A DNA stretch of 32,703 bases from CAZVIK01 sp964627045. Its GTDB lineage: Bacteria > Acidobacteriota > Terriglobia > Bryobacterales > Bryobacteraceae. Of the stretch, positions 24,911-32,703 are shown one piece after another. Positions within the stretch are counted from its first letter, which is position 1. Every line of letters begins with the position of its first letter. The stretch is taken from NCBI GenBank assembly GCA_964627045.1, contig CAZVIK010000019.1, forward strand, positions 1-32,703. The letters are read 5' to 3'. The notes beneath the pieces are model-generated. The model saw only the letters and a program-made list of their open reading frames with translations, did not search any database and had not been told where the DNA came from. The translations under genes were made by a program, and so were the position numbers.

Positions 24911-24916
24911 ATTATA
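24911..24916 (-). promoter_or_regulatory. -10 hexamer for the Tat microprotein/amidase unit
   Basis: A perfect TATAAT on the minus strand is followed by six bases and ATG 24904, again a leaderless layout. It lies in the 55-base divergent region shared with phosphofructokinase; no clear -10 could be assigned for the latter. Confidence 0.55.
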
Positions 24917-24959
24917 GACCCTCGCTCCGCTCGGCGGCGTCTGTGGCACAGTGAAATAG

Positions 24960-26267
24960 ATGCCCACCGCCGATCAACTGAAGGTCACCTGCCTGGGGGA
25001 ATGCCGCTACGCCTCGCCGCTCGCGCTATCGTCGGTCCGGGGCGACGGCATCAGCGACTTCACGCCGGACGGCGCGCGGCTGCTCTATCGCGCCGACTTC
25101 TCGGGAGACGAATCGCCCGACGGCTCGCTCGCCTTCGAAAAGGCCGGCCCGCGCCAGCGGATCTTTTTCGACCCCGCGCGCACGGTGGCCGCCATCGCCA
25201 CCTGCGGCGGCCTGTGCCCGGGCCTGAACAACGTGATCCGTTCGGTCTTCCTGCAACTGCATCACGGCTATGGCGTCCGCGAGGTGCTCGGAGTCCGCTT
25301 CGGTTACGCCGGATTGAACGCCGCCACCGGCGCGCCGCCCGTGCGGCTCACCGAGGCTTTCGTCGAATCGATCCACAAGCTGGGCGGCACGGTGCTGGGC
25401 AGTTCGCGCGGCCCCCAGGACCCGCGCGTCATGGTGGACTGGCTGGAAGCCCGCGGCGTCAACCTCTTCTTCCCGGTGGGCGGCGACGGTACGCAGCGCG
25501 GCGCGCGCGAGATCGCCGCCGAGGCCGCTCGCCGCAAGCTGCCGCTGGCGGTGGTCGGCATCCCCAAAACCATCGACAACGACCTGCCCTACGTCTGGGA
25601 ATCGTTCGGCTATAAAACCGCGCTCGAGAAAGCCCGCGAGGTGCTGGACTGCGCGCACGCCGAAGCCAAGGGCGTGGTAAACGGCATTGGACTCGTGAAG
25701 CTGATGGGACGCCACTCGGGTTCGATCGCCGCCGGGGCCACGCTGGCCAGCCAGGAGGTCAACTTCACGCTGGTGCCGGAGGTTCCGTTCCGCCTGGAAG
25801 GCGAGCGCGGTTTCCTGAAGGCGCTCGAACGCCGGATGGTGGCGCGCGGCCACGCCGTGGTGGCGGTGGCTGAAGGCGCGGGGCAGGAGTTGCTGGCGGC
25901 CGCCCCGGAGAAGGACGCTTCGGGCAACGTGAAGCTGGTCGACATCGGCCCGTGGCTGCGCGCGAAGATACAGGAGCACTTCGCCGCCGCGCGGATTCCG
26001 GTCAACGTGCGCTACTTCGACCCCAGCTACATCATCCGCAGCGTGCCGGCCAACACCACCGACGCCCTGCTGTGCGACCGCTTCGCGCGCTACGCCGTCC
26101 ACGCCGCCATGGCGGGCAAGACCGACGTGCTGATGGGCCTGTGGTACAACACCTTCATTCACGTGCCCATCCCGCTGGTCCATAGCGAAGTGAAGCGCCT
26201 CAAGCCGGAAGGCGACGTGTGGCGCGCGGTGCTGGCGGCCACCGGGCAGCCGGGCCGGTTCGAGTAG
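24960..26267 (+). CDS. pfkA: 6-phosphofructokinase, ATP-dependent long-form type
   Basis: This glycolytic enzyme of 435 residues phosphorylates fructose 6-phosphate. The N-terminal extension (ERAGPR-like FEKAGPRQRIFFDP, 59-72) and TCGGLCPGLNNVIR (81-94) mark the TP0108/plant-like long-form clade. The donor-specificity motifs are GGDGT (174-178) and PKTIDND (202-208). PPi-dependent enzymes have GGDD here, so the Gly argues for ATP, although members of this clade with Lys in PKTIDND can deviate. MGRHSG follows as the sugar-phosphate binding loop. It is divergent from the Tat microprotein and convergent with the aroDE fusion, nine bases away. No Shine-Dalgarno sequence is apparent. Confidence 0.93.
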   Translation: MPTADQLKVTCLGECRYASPLALSSVRGDGISDFTPDGARLLYRADFSGDESPDGSLAFEKAGPRQRIFFDPARTVAAIATCGGLCPGLNNVIRSVFLQLHHGYGVREVLGVRFGYAGLNAATGAPPVRLTEAFVESIHKLGGTVLGSSRGPQDPRVMVDWLEARGVNLFFPVGGDGTQRGAREIAAEAARRKLPLAVVGIPKTIDNDLPYVWESFGYKTALEKAREVLDCAHAEAKGVVNGIGLVKLMGRHSGSIAAGATLASQEVNFTLVPEVPFRLEGERGFLKALERRMVARGHAVVAVAEGAGQELLAAAPEKDASGNVKLVDIGPWLRAKIQEHFAAARIPVNVRYFDPSYIIRSVPANTTDALLCDRFARYAVHAAMAGKTDVLMGLWYNTFIHVPIPLVHSEVKRLKPEGDVWRAVLAATGQPGRFE

Positions 26268-26276
26268 GCGCGCGGT

Positions 26277-27776
26277 TCAGGCCGCCGCGCTCAACGCCTC
26301 ACGCGCCGCCTTCTCCATGACGGCGCGCGGCGCGGTCTCCCCGGTCCAGGTTTCGAACTGGCGCGCCGCCTGGTCGATAAACATCTGTAGGCCCGGGATC
26401 ACCACCTTGCCTTGTTCGCGTGCGCGGCGCGCGAGCAGCGTCTCCAGCGGATTGTAGACCATGTCGAGCACCACGTCGGCCGGAATACGGTCCTCGAAGT
26501 AGCAGCCTTCCACCTTCGGTGCCATGCCGAGCGGGGTTGCGTGAACCAGCGCGTCGAAGTGCATCGCGCCGAGTTGTTCCTTCTGGAGCACCTGGCCGTT
26601 GCACGCCCGCGCCAACGCGCGCACCTGGTCCTGTTCGATTCCGACGATGGACACGCGCGCTCCGGCATCGGCAAGGGCGAAGGCCGCGGCGCGCGCGGCT
26701 CCGCCGCTTCCCACCAGCAGCACCGAGGACTTGGCCAGCTTGATCTGCCGTGACAGCGGCGCCAGCACGGCCGGCGCGTCGGCGTTCAGCCCGCGCCACT
26801 TGCCCGCCTTGCGCCAAACGGTATTGACCGCGCCGATGCGCCGGGCCAGCGGATCGACCGCGTCCAGGTAGCGCAGGATCTTCTGCTTGTGCGGGATGGT
26901 CACGCTGAAGCCGGCCACCGGCAGCGAAGCGGCCAGCGACATGAAGTCCTTCAATTGCGCCGTCGGCACGCGGAACGGCAGATACACCGCGTCCAGACGC
27001 CGCGCCTGGAACGCGCGGTTGTGAACCACCGGGGACATCGAGTGGCCCACCGGGTCGGCGATGACGCCATAGATCTTGGTCGCGCGGGCGAGTTTCTCCA
27101 GCCGGTAGAGACGGCGCAACGCGCGCGCGCCCACCTGCCCCGGCGCGGTGCCTTGGTTGGCCGCCGGAGCGGCGTAGGTGAACGCGCCCCCGAAACCGCG
27201 CGTGAGCACGCGGGTGGCGAATCCGATCTCACCCATGGAGAAGGCGATGACACGTTCCTTGGGATGCGCGCGGGCCAGCGACAGCACGCGCTGCATGTCG
27301 CTCGGCTTGCGCGCGGTGGCAACCAGCTTGTAGGCGTCGGCCGGATGCGCCAGCATGCGGCGCATCACCGGTTCCATGGGCGGTGTGCTCTCGAAGTTGT
27401 GGTAGGAGAGCACCACTCGCGCCTGGGCGCGCAGCGCCGCCAGCGCCCCCGGGCACTCTTCGGCTGTTTCGATTTCCAGATCGAGGGTCTTAGCGCCGGC
27501 CTTCGCGGCGGCCTCCAGCAACCGCACCTGTTCCGGAATGCTCCCGTCGAAGCCGCCCGCGTTCTGCCGGCGGCGGCAGGTAGCCAGGACGCTGCACTCG
27601 GGGCGGTCCTTCAGAAACGAGCGGATGGCGCGGATGCCGTCCTCGGGGCGTTCCAGGTGGTCGAGACGGAACTCGAAGAAGGTCTCGCCTTCGTCGGCTT
27701 CACGCCCGGCGGCGGCCAGAAGGGCGGCCGGGGCGGTGAAGCCCAGCGCGACGCAAATGCCTGGGAGCGTCTTCAC
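26277..27776 (-). CDS. aroDE: Bifunctional 3-dehydroquinate dehydratase / shikimate dehydrogenase (AroD-AroE fusion)
   Basis: This fusion of 499 residues carries out two consecutive steps of the shikimate pathway in the cytoplasm. Residues 1-230 are a type I dehydroquinase: H126 in LSYHNF and the Schiff-base lysine K150 in DAYKLVATA. Residues about 233-499 are shikimate dehydrogenase: YGVIADPVGHSMSPVVHNRAF (substrate serines S246 and S248), K297 in SVTIPHKQ, N318 in GAVNTV and D333 in GLNADAP. The nucleotide-binding loop GSGGAARAAAFAL and GLQMFIDQAARQFE follow. This is the same order as the plant and chlamydial fusions. It begins six bases after the cpoB stop and is probably carried along on the tol-pal transcript. 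Confidence 0.96.
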   Translation of the reverse strand: MKTLPGICVALGFTAPAALLAAAGREADEGETFFEFRLDHLERPEDGIRAIRSFLKDRPECSVLATCRRRQNAGGFDGSIPEQVRLLEAAAKAGAKTLDLEIETAEECPGALAALRAQARVVLSYHNFESTPPMEPVMRRMLAHPADAYKLVATARKPSDMQRVLSLARAHPKERVIAFSMGEIGFATRVLTRGFGGAFTYAAPAANQGTAPGQVGARALRRLYRLEKLARATKIYGVIADPVGHSMSPVVHNRAFQARRLDAVYLPFRVPTAQLKDFMSLAASLPVAGFSVTIPHKQKILRYLDAVDPLARRIGAVNTVWRKAGKWRGLNADAPAVLAPLSRQIKLAKSSVLLVGSGGAARAAAFALADAGARVSIVGIEQDQVRALARACNGQVLQKEQLGAMHFDALVHATPLGMAPKVEGCYFEDRIPADVVLDMVYNPLETLLARRAREQGKVVIPGLQMFIDQAARQFETWTGETAPRAVMEKAAREALSAAA

Positions 27777-27782
27777 GGCGGC

Positions 27783-28640
27783 TCACTTCGCCTTCGCCGC
27801 TCGGGGCTTGGCCGCGGCGGGCAGCGTCTTCAACTGCTGGCGCGCCTTGGCCGCGAGTTCGTGGTTCGGGAACCGCTTGATGAGCGTGTTGAACTCGCTG
27901 CGCGCCATGGCCGTTTCCTTGAGCTTCAACAGCGCCATCCCTTTCATGTAATGGGCATCGGCGGCCCGGTCGCTGTCCAGGTAATTGGTGAGCACAAGGT
28001 CGAAGGATTTCACGGCGTCGTCGAACTGCTCGTTGCGGTAGTACACGTCGCCGATGTAGTACTGCGCGCTGGCGGCCTGTTCGGTCGAGCCGAAGACTTG
28101 CAGGTACTCGGTGAATCCTTTCAGAGCGAGGGCCAGGTTGCCGCGATCCCGGTCGCGGAGCGCGTTCTGGAACAGCGTCTCGGCCGAGATGCCCGTTTCG
28201 GTGGCGGCCACGGCTTCCGGCGGCGCGGGCGGCGCTTGCAGCGTCTTGATGGCCGTCGAGATGTCCACAAGTTGCTGCTCCAGGCGGGCCATCCGCGCGT
28301 TGAGCGACGCCACCGATTCGCGCACGGACTGGAACTCGCCCGACATCTCGTCCACCTTGGCGCCGATGGTCGCCACCGGCGCGGCCAGGGTCTTGGACTG
28401 TTCGCCGAGCTTCTGCTCCAGGCCGGCGATCGAGGTGTTGGTGCTGCGGGAGGCGTCGGTGGCCTCGCGCGCCTGCTGCGACAAATCCGCCAGCTTCTCT
28501 TCGAGCGACTTCTGAAGCGCGCGAACCTGGTCTTCCAGGATGGCGATCTCGCGCTGGAGCTCCATGTACTCCTTCCTCTGCGCGAAGAGGGCGCAAGAGG
28601 CCAGAGCCAGTATCAACGCCACACGGAGGCCGGTTCTCAT
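27783..28640 (-). CDS. cpoB: Tol-Pal cell division coordinator CpoB (YbgF), coiled coil plus TPR
   Basis: The periplasmic protein has 285 residues from ATG 28640. It has a signal sequence (MRTGLRVALILALASCALFA), a long N-terminal coiled coil (QREIAILEDQVRALQKSLEE onward, about 25-130) and C-terminal TPR repeats (LFQNALRDRDRGNLALALKG and following). CpoB links outer-membrane constriction by Tol-Pal with septal peptidoglycan synthesis. LASC in the signal could be a lipobox, in which case the protein would be a lipoprotein, unlike in E. coli. The ATG at 28640 is chosen over an in-frame start at 28703 because the signal peptide begins there. It lies after pal, with a terminator-like hairpin between them. 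Confidence 0.9.
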   Translation of the reverse strand: MRTGLRVALILALASCALFAQRKEYMELQREIAILEDQVRALQKSLEEKLADLSQQAREATDASRSTNTSIAGLEQKLGEQSKTLAAPVATIGAKVDEMSGEFQSVRESVASLNARMARLEQQLVDISTAIKTLQAPPAPPEAVAATETGISAETLFQNALRDRDRGNLALALKGFTEYLQVFGSTEQAASAQYYIGDVYYRNEQFDDAVKSFDLVLTNYLDSDRAADAHYMKGMALLKLKETAMARSEFNTLIKRFPNHELAAKARQQLKTLPAAAKPRAAKAK

Positions 28641-28655
28641 GGCATCATCCCCAGG

Positions 28656-28692
28656 GAAAAGAAAACGAGGCCCGCCGCGCGAACGACGGGCC
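28656..28692 (-). terminator. Terminator-like hairpin between pal and cpoB
   Basis: On the minus strand, GGCCCG and CGGGCC (28669-28692, 6 bp, 12-base loop) are followed by a U-rich run (plus-strand AAAAGAAAAC at 28657-28666). It begins 14 bases after the pal stop and ends about 15 bases before the cpoB start. It may attenuate rather than end the transcript, because cpoB has no visible promoter of its own. Confidence 0.55.
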
Positions 28693-28706
28693 CCGGCTGA
28701 CAACGG

Positions 28707-29483
28707 TTAGTTGCCGGCGGCGAAGTGGCCCCGGCGGTTCTTCTGCCAGCACCCTTCGTCCGACTCGGTGCACTGCGGGCGCTCCTTGCCGTAGCTGATG
28801 GTCCTCAGCCGGTCGGCGGGCACGCCCAACTGCACCAGAAACTCCTTGACGGAGGTGGCGCGGCGGTCTCCCAGGCCGAGGTTGTATTCGGCCGAGCCGC
28901 GCTCGTCGCAGTGGCCCTCCACCAGGACCGACGAGCCGGCGTACTCGCTGAGAATGTTCTTCAGCGCCGTAGCGTTCCTGGTCAGCGTGGCGCGCGCGTC
29001 CTCGCGCACGTCGCTCTTGTCATAGTCGAAGTAGACGTCGGCCACCTCGGCGGAGAGCACCTCGCTCAGCGTCCGGCGCGCGGCCTTGGGCGGCGGCGGA
29101 GGCGGCGGAGGCGGCGGCGGCACGGTCACGTTGACCGTCACCGAACGGGAGTCGGTTCCGCCCGGCCCCTTCACCGTCAACGTGTAAGTGGTGGTGTTCT
29201 GCGGGGTGACGTCGCGCTGGCCGCGTGCGGCCACCGTTCCGATTCCCTGGTTGATTGTCATCTCGGTGGCGTTGCTCGCATCCCAACGCAGCACCGCGCT
29301 ACGCCCGCGCTCGATGGTGGACGGTTCCGCCACGAACTGGCTGATGACGGGCTTGGCCGGAGGCGGCGGAGCCGGTACTTCCTGCGGCGGCGGTGGCGGC
29401 GGAGGCGGCGCCACCTTTTTCTTACACCCCGTTGCGCCAATAAACAGCGCGAATCCTAACAGTATTAAGCTGACCTTTCGCAT
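28707..29483 (-). CDS. pal: Peptidoglycan-associated lipoprotein Pal with extra Ig-like domain
   Basis: This outer-membrane lipoprotein of 258 residues binds peptidoglycan via an OmpA-like domain. Signal and lipobox are FALFIGATGC, with lipidated C20. A Pro-rich linker of eight prolines, an Ig-like beta-sandwich (about 46-120, PVISQFVAEPSTIERGRSAV and following) and a second Pro-rich linker come next. The C-terminal OmpA-like domain has VYFDYDKSDVRED and the hallmark GHCDERGSAEYNLGLGDRRA. The Ig-like insert makes it longer than E. coli Pal (about 170). ATG 29483 is preferred because AAGG lies six bases upstream; ATG 29489 directly follows that sequence and would add two residues. It is the fifth gene of the tol cluster. 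Confidence 0.94.
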   Translation of the reverse strand: MRKVSLILLGFALFIGATGCKKKVAPPPPPPPPQEVPAPPPPAKPVISQFVAEPSTIERGRSAVLRWDASNATEMTINQGIGTVAARGQRDVTPQNTTTYTLTVKGPGGTDSRSVTVNVTVPPPPPPPPPPPKAARRTLSEVLSAEVADVYFDYDKSDVREDARATLTRNATALKNILSEYAGSSVLVEGHCDERGSAEYNLGLGDRRATSVKEFLVQLGVPADRLRTISYGKERPQCTESDEGCWQKNRRGHFAAGN

Positions 29484-29538
29484 GTTCATCCTTGTCCTCG
29501 CTTCCTACTGAACAACACACTTTACCGTAAACGCCGGT

Positions 29539-30924
29539 TTATTTCCACACCGGTCTGAGATTGCGTCCCTGCGTCGTAAGCTTCTGCAACTGCGTACCGT
29601 CGGCGAGCATCGTCCAAATCTGCGTTCCGCCGTCGCGGTTGGACGAAAACACGATGTGGCGCCCGTCGGGAGCCCAGTACGGGTTTTCGTTGCGGCCGGC
29701 GCCGTAGGTGAGCTGAATGACCTCGCGCGTGGCTACGTCCATCACAAAGATATTGTAGTTGCCCGGAGCGAATCCGCGCGTCCAGGCGAAGGCGATGTGC
29801 TGCCCGTCGGGATGCCAGGCGGGGTTGACGGCCTCGCCCTCGCCGCTGGTGAGGCGCTGGGCGTCGGCGCCTTCGATCGACATCCGGTAGATCTGCGGCA
29901 TTCCGGAGGCGTCCGACATGAAGACGATCTCGGTGCCGGTCTTGGGATTCACGCGCGGCTCGGCGTTGGAGCGGCCGCGGAAGGTGAGCCGGTCCATCCC
30001 GCGCCCGTCGGCCGCGGCGATGAGGATCTCCTGGCTGCCTTCGCGCGCGGTGTTGCTGGCGAACAGGATGCGCTTGCCGTCGGGGGTGAACTCGGGCGTC
30101 CAGTTCAGCGTGCCCGGGGGATTGTAGAACGGCAGGCGGCCGCCGCTGACCAGCGACTGCACCTGGATCACCCAGCCGTTGCGCACCAGCGCGGCGTAGG
30201 CGAGCAGCGTCCCGTCGGGCGATATGGCCTTGCCCATGGTCAGCGACTTGTGAAAGGTGAGCTGCTTCTGGTTGGCGCCGTCCGGGTCCATGGACCAGAC
30301 CTCGCGCACCCCGCCGCGCTCGCTCTCGTAATAGATCTTGGTGCCGAGCAGGCTCTTGTAGCCGAACAGCGCCAGGATGTCGGCGGCGAACTCGTGGCCG
30401 GCGCGGCGCGCACCCTCTTCGTCGAGCGAGGCGAAGTACATCTTCCCGAGCACCTGCGCGGCGGCCAGATCGGCGTGGGTGACGTTGAACAGCCAGCCGA
30501 AGACCGCCAGGCGTCCGTCCTGAACGGCGGAGTAGCCGAAGGCCAGGTAGTTGGCGGAGACCGGCGGCTGGCTCCAGTCGGTCAGCCACGGGCCTTGCCG
30601 CACGGGCAGCGGCGGCGGCGCGCCCTTTCGCGCCGGAGCGGAGGAAGCCACGGGCGGGCGGAAGTCCTGCGGCCGCTGCGGAGTCTCGATCGGGTACATG
30701 CTCTTGGGGACCATGCGGAATAGGCCCGAGGAGTCCAGGTCGTTGTAAACCGCCTGGTTGAAGGCGTCCATGTAGCGTTGGGCCTCGCCCGCGCCGCGGA
30801 AATCGGGCAGCGCGATGGCCGTGCGTTCGCCCTGCGTGATCTTGATCAGGACGTCGCTCTGCTGGGCGGCGACCAGGGCCGCCAGCAACGCCACCGCGAG
30901 TGTCACACCAATGGTCAGTCTCAT
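29539..30924 (-). CDS. tolB: Tol-Pal system beta-propeller protein TolB
   Basis: The periplasmic protein has 461 residues and a signal peptide (MRLTIGVTLAVALLAALVAA). An N-terminal alpha/beta domain (about 22-190; IKITQGERTAIALPDFRGAG, LDSSGLFRMVPKS) is followed by a beta-propeller of WD40-like repeats. Each repeat ends in a segment like AYAALVRNGW, ILFASNTAREG, IVFMSDAS, IAFAWTRGF or IVFSSNRDGG. TolB binds Pal and TolA and helps control Pal distribution during division. Its ATG overlaps the tonB/tolA stop by four bases (ATGA). Pal follows after about 50 bases. Confidence 0.96.
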   Translation of the reverse strand: MRLTIGVTLAVALLAALVAAQQSDVLIKITQGERTAIALPDFRGAGEAQRYMDAFNQAVYNDLDSSGLFRMVPKSMYPIETPQRPQDFRPPVASSAPARKGAPPPLPVRQGPWLTDWSQPPVSANYLAFGYSAVQDGRLAVFGWLFNVTHADLAAAQVLGKMYFASLDEEGARRAGHEFAADILALFGYKSLLGTKIYYESERGGVREVWSMDPDGANQKQLTFHKSLTMGKAISPDGTLLAYAALVRNGWVIQVQSLVSGGRLPFYNPPGTLNWTPEFTPDGKRILFASNTAREGSQEILIAAADGRGMDRLTFRGRSNAEPRVNPKTGTEIVFMSDASGMPQIYRMSIEGADAQRLTSGEGEAVNPAWHPDGQHIAFAWTRGFAPGNYNIFVMDVATREVIQLTYGAGRNENPYWAPDGRHIVFSSNRDGGTQIWTMLADGTQLQKLTTQGRNLRPVWK

Positions 30925-31712
30925 CGTTTTAGCTGAAACCAGAATTCGATTCGCGCTTCGTTGCGCTCGTAGCCGTCGGGAAGCGGCGGAAACGGGCTGG
31001 CCTCGTAGATGGCGCGCATAGCGGAGTAGTCGAGCGCCTTATCGCCGCTGGATTGTTCGACGCGCACGTCCGCGGTGGAGCCGTTGCGCCGGATGAGGAA
31101 GGTGACGATGACCGGCGGCGCGGTGCGCAAGCGCGGGTCCACGTCGCTGGTGCGCCAGCGGCGGCCGACCTGTTGTTCCAGAAGATCCCTGTAGTAGCCG
31201 AAGCGGTTCCCGAACGCCCCGCCCGGGCCGACGCCGACGCCGCCCGAGCCGGTCTGCGCCACCATCGGCGAGGACAAGGCCCGCCCGCTGCTGCTATAGA
31301 CCTGGTTCAGCGAATCGGCCGAAGGCAGCTTGGGGTTGGCCACCGAAGGCAGGCGCGGCTTGGCCGGGGCGGCGGCGCGGCCCTTGATGGCGATGGCCTT
31401 CGGATCGGGTTCGGCGGCGCGCTTGGCCGGCTGCTTCTTGGCGGCGGGAGGCATCGGCACGGCCGAGTCCGTGTCGTTGGCCAGCGGATTCACGTCGCCG
31501 CCGCGCGAGGGCAGCGGAATCTGGCTGACCGGCGTGATGCCCACGCTGCCGCCGCCGAGGGAATTGGGGCTGCCCCAGATCTCGCGAGGGCGGTCCAGGG
31601 CGACCCCCTGCACCAGGATCAGGACGATCACCCCGGTGTGAAGCGCGGCCGATACCATCAGCGGCTTCTTCAGCGGCTCCTGCCCGGCAAGGATGTCCAC
31701 GTGTGCGGCCAC
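30921..31712 (-). CDS. TonB/TolA-type energy transducer
   Basis: The protein is 263 residues from GTG 31712. It has one transmembrane helix (about 17-38, KPLMVSAALHTGVIVLILVQ), a Pro/Ala/Lys-rich linker spanning the periplasm (about 90-160), and a TonB/TolA C-terminal domain (YYRDLLEQQVGRRW, then IVTFLIRRNGSTADVRVEQS and ASPFPPLPDG). It sits between tolR and tolB, in the place of tolA, so a TolA-like role in the Tol-Pal complex is most likely. The C-terminal domain is closer to TonB than to E. coli TolA by eye, as is common outside Proteobacteria. The start follows GAGG at about 12 bases. Confidence 0.88.
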   Translation of the reverse strand: MAAHVDILAGQEPLKKPLMVSAALHTGVIVLILVQGVALDRPREIWGSPNSLGGGSVGITPVSQIPLPSRGGDVNPLANDTDSAVPMPPAAKKQPAKRAAEPDPKAIAIKGRAAAPAKPRLPSVANPKLPSADSLNQVYSSSGRALSSPMVAQTGSGGVGVGPGGAFGNRFGYYRDLLEQQVGRRWRTSDVDPRLRTAPPVIVTFLIRRNGSTADVRVEQSSGDKALDYSAMRAIYEASPFPPLPDGYERNEARIEFWFQLKR

Positions 31713-31736
31713 GCCCAGGTCCGTCCTCTTTCCAGA

Positions 31737-32192
31737 TTACCGCGCGCCCTTGGGCGGCTGGTCGGCCGAGTCCACCGGCTGCGTCACCAGATTGACCTTG
31801 AGTTTGGCTTCGCCCAGGGCGCTGACCACCTGCGCCATGGTCTCCCAGACGACGCCCTTATCGGCGCGGAAGTACACTTCCTGCCCGCTGCCGAAGCGCG
31901 ACTGCACGGCCGAGCCGAGGTCGTTGATATTGACGGCGTTCTCGTTCAGGTACAGGCGGCCGTCGCGGGTCATGGTGACCACGGGCAACTCCTGCGTGCT
32001 GTCCCGGATCTGGCGCACCTTGGGGACCTCGACCTCCAGGCCGAACTCCATGACGTGCGCCGTCAACATAAAGATGATGAGCAGGACGAGCACGACATCG
32101 ACCAGCGGAACGATGTTGATCTCCGAGAGCGTGCCCGAGCCGAAGGAGCGGCGCCGGCCGGAGGAGGCGGGGCCGTTGGTGGTAAAGGCCAT
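31737..32192 (-). CDS. tolR: ExbD/TolR proton-channel subunit
   Basis: The protein is 151 residues: a short cytoplasmic N-terminus, one transmembrane helix with the essential aspartate D32 in INIVPLVDVVLVLLIIFMLT, and a periplasmic domain (FGLEVEVPKVRQIR... YFRADKGVVWETMAQVVSAL). It forms the motor with TolQ and uses proton flow to drive TolA/TonB. It begins four bases after the TolQ stop. Placement in the tol cluster favours TolR over ExbD. Confidence 0.94.
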   Translation of the reverse strand: MAFTTNGPASSGRRRSFGSGTLSEINIVPLVDVVLVLLIIFMLTAHVMEFGLEVEVPKVRQIRDSTQELPVVTMTRDGRLYLNENAVNINDLGSAVQSRFGSGQEVYFRADKGVVWETMAQVVSALGEAKLKVNLVTQPVDSADQPPKGAR

Positions 32193-32196
32193 CGGC

Positions 32197-32703
32197 TCAG
32201 TCCTCGAAACTCCGCTCGGCCAGGTTCAGGAACTCGAGAGAAAAGTCCTCCATGCGCGCGCCCATTTCCCGGATGACATGACCGTAGTGGTTATAAAAGA
32301 TGGCGGCGGGAATGGCCGCGGCCAGCCCGGCGGCCGTGGCGACCAGCGCCTCCGACATGCCGGGGGCCACCGCGCGGAGGCTGGCGCTGCCGGCCTGCCC
32401 GAGGGCCTGGAAGGAACTGATGATGCCGAGCACCGTGCCGAACAGCCCGATGAAGGGGCTGACCGAAGCGGTGGTGGCCAGCCAGTTCATGTGGCGCTCC
32501 AGCTTGGCCAGTTCCTCGCTGATGCCGAGTTGAAGCGAGCGCTCCAGGGCGAGCTTGTTGCTGAGCGTGCCCTTGTTCTTGACCTGGCGTTCGACCTCCT
32601 CGAATCCGAACTCGAACACCGCGACCAGCGGAGCGTTGGGGTATTGCTGCGAGATGGCGACGACCGATTCCATGCCGCCGGATTTGCGAAAGGCGCGCAG
32701 GAA
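32197..32703 (-). CDS. tolQ: TolQ/ExbB-type motor protein, partial (N-terminus outside window)
   Basis: The frame is open from the window edge to the stop at 32197-32199, giving 168 visible residues. It holds the family core: NWLATTASVSPFIGLFGTVL with GIISSFQALG, and GMSEALVATAAGLAAAIPAA (the second and third transmembrane helices), then a cytoplasmic tail. The first helix lies outside the window. With TolR it forms the proton-driven inner-membrane motor. An ATG at 32673 is internal to the family, so it is not the start. Confidence 0.94.
   Translation of the reverse strand, partial: FLRAFRKSGGMESVVAISQQYPNAPLVAVFEFGFEEVERQVKNKGTLSNKLALERSLQLGISEELAKLERHMNWLATTASVSPFIGLFGTVLGIISSFQALGQAGSASLRAVAPGMSEALVATAAGLAAAIPAAIFYNHYGHVIREMGARMEDFSLEFLNLAERSFED

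Noticed and set aside
26889..28700. 603-codon open frame on the plus strand opposite aroDE and cpoB
   Set aside because: Arg/Gly-rich shadow spanning two well-supported genes on the other strand; no domain.
1..32703. CRISPR array, tRNA, rRNA, prophage
   Set aside because: No regularly spaced repeats, no tRNA-like cloverleaf and no phage or integrase genes were recognised.

Overview
The window is GC-rich and densely packed DNA from a Gram-negative bacterium. It encodes TonB-dependent receptors, a Tol-Pal system and lipoprotein maturation enzymes. The gene mix suggests Acidobacteriota, possibly the Solibacter/Bryobacter group. The supporting items are a Pal with an extra Ig-like domain, an OPT transporter, an HE-x-x-PGH peptidase, a short 'STGPRTEAGK' protein, a TonB_C-Sel1 protein and a hairpin-rich intergenic repeat. 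This placement is an inference from gene content; there is no rRNA or other phylogenetic marker beyond protein-coding genes.

Layout. (1) 1-3940, plus strand: the 3' part of a TonB-dependent receptor, then a secreted beta-helix protein, closed by a good intrinsic terminator. (2) 4087-10343, plus: a second TonB-dependent receptor overlaps a 1332-residue CobN/BchH-family protein that has a signal peptide and a C-terminal membrane anchor. It resembles the periplasmic HmuS-type (heme dechelatase-like) proteins more than a vitamin B12 biosynthesis enzyme, and is the most interesting system here. (3) 10362-15970, minus: recN, OPT transporter, HE-x-x-PGH peptidase and a secreted glutathione peroxidase, closely spaced. 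(4) 15971-16400: the only gene-free stretch above 300 bases, holding three hairpins and a 132-bp MITE-like element. (5) 16401-18351, plus: a TonB_C/Sel1 periplasmic protein and an uncharacterised protein. (6) 18360-22463, plus: ileS-lspA-lgt with no spacing between the genes, then a ZIP metal transporter (22509-23279). (7) 23276-24904, minus: an amidase preceded in the same frame by a 64-residue Tat-signal microprotein, separated only by one TGA and two codons. (8) 24960-26267, plus: ATP-type phosphofructokinase. (9) 26277-32703, minus: tolQ (cut by the window edge), tolR, tonB/tolA, tolB, pal, cpoB and a fused aroD-aroE.

How the parts work together. The receptors would import large substrates across the outer membrane using proton-motive force passed on by TonB/ExbBD-type machines. 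The CobN-like protein would process a tetrapyrrole-type cargo in the periplasm. LspA and Lgt mature lipoproteins such as Pal, which tethers the outer membrane to peptidoglycan within the Tol system. Several genes have a -10 hexamer only 5-8 bases upstream of the start codon and no Shine-Dalgarno sequence, which suggests leaderless mRNAs. No tRNA, rRNA, CRISPR array or prophage was seen.
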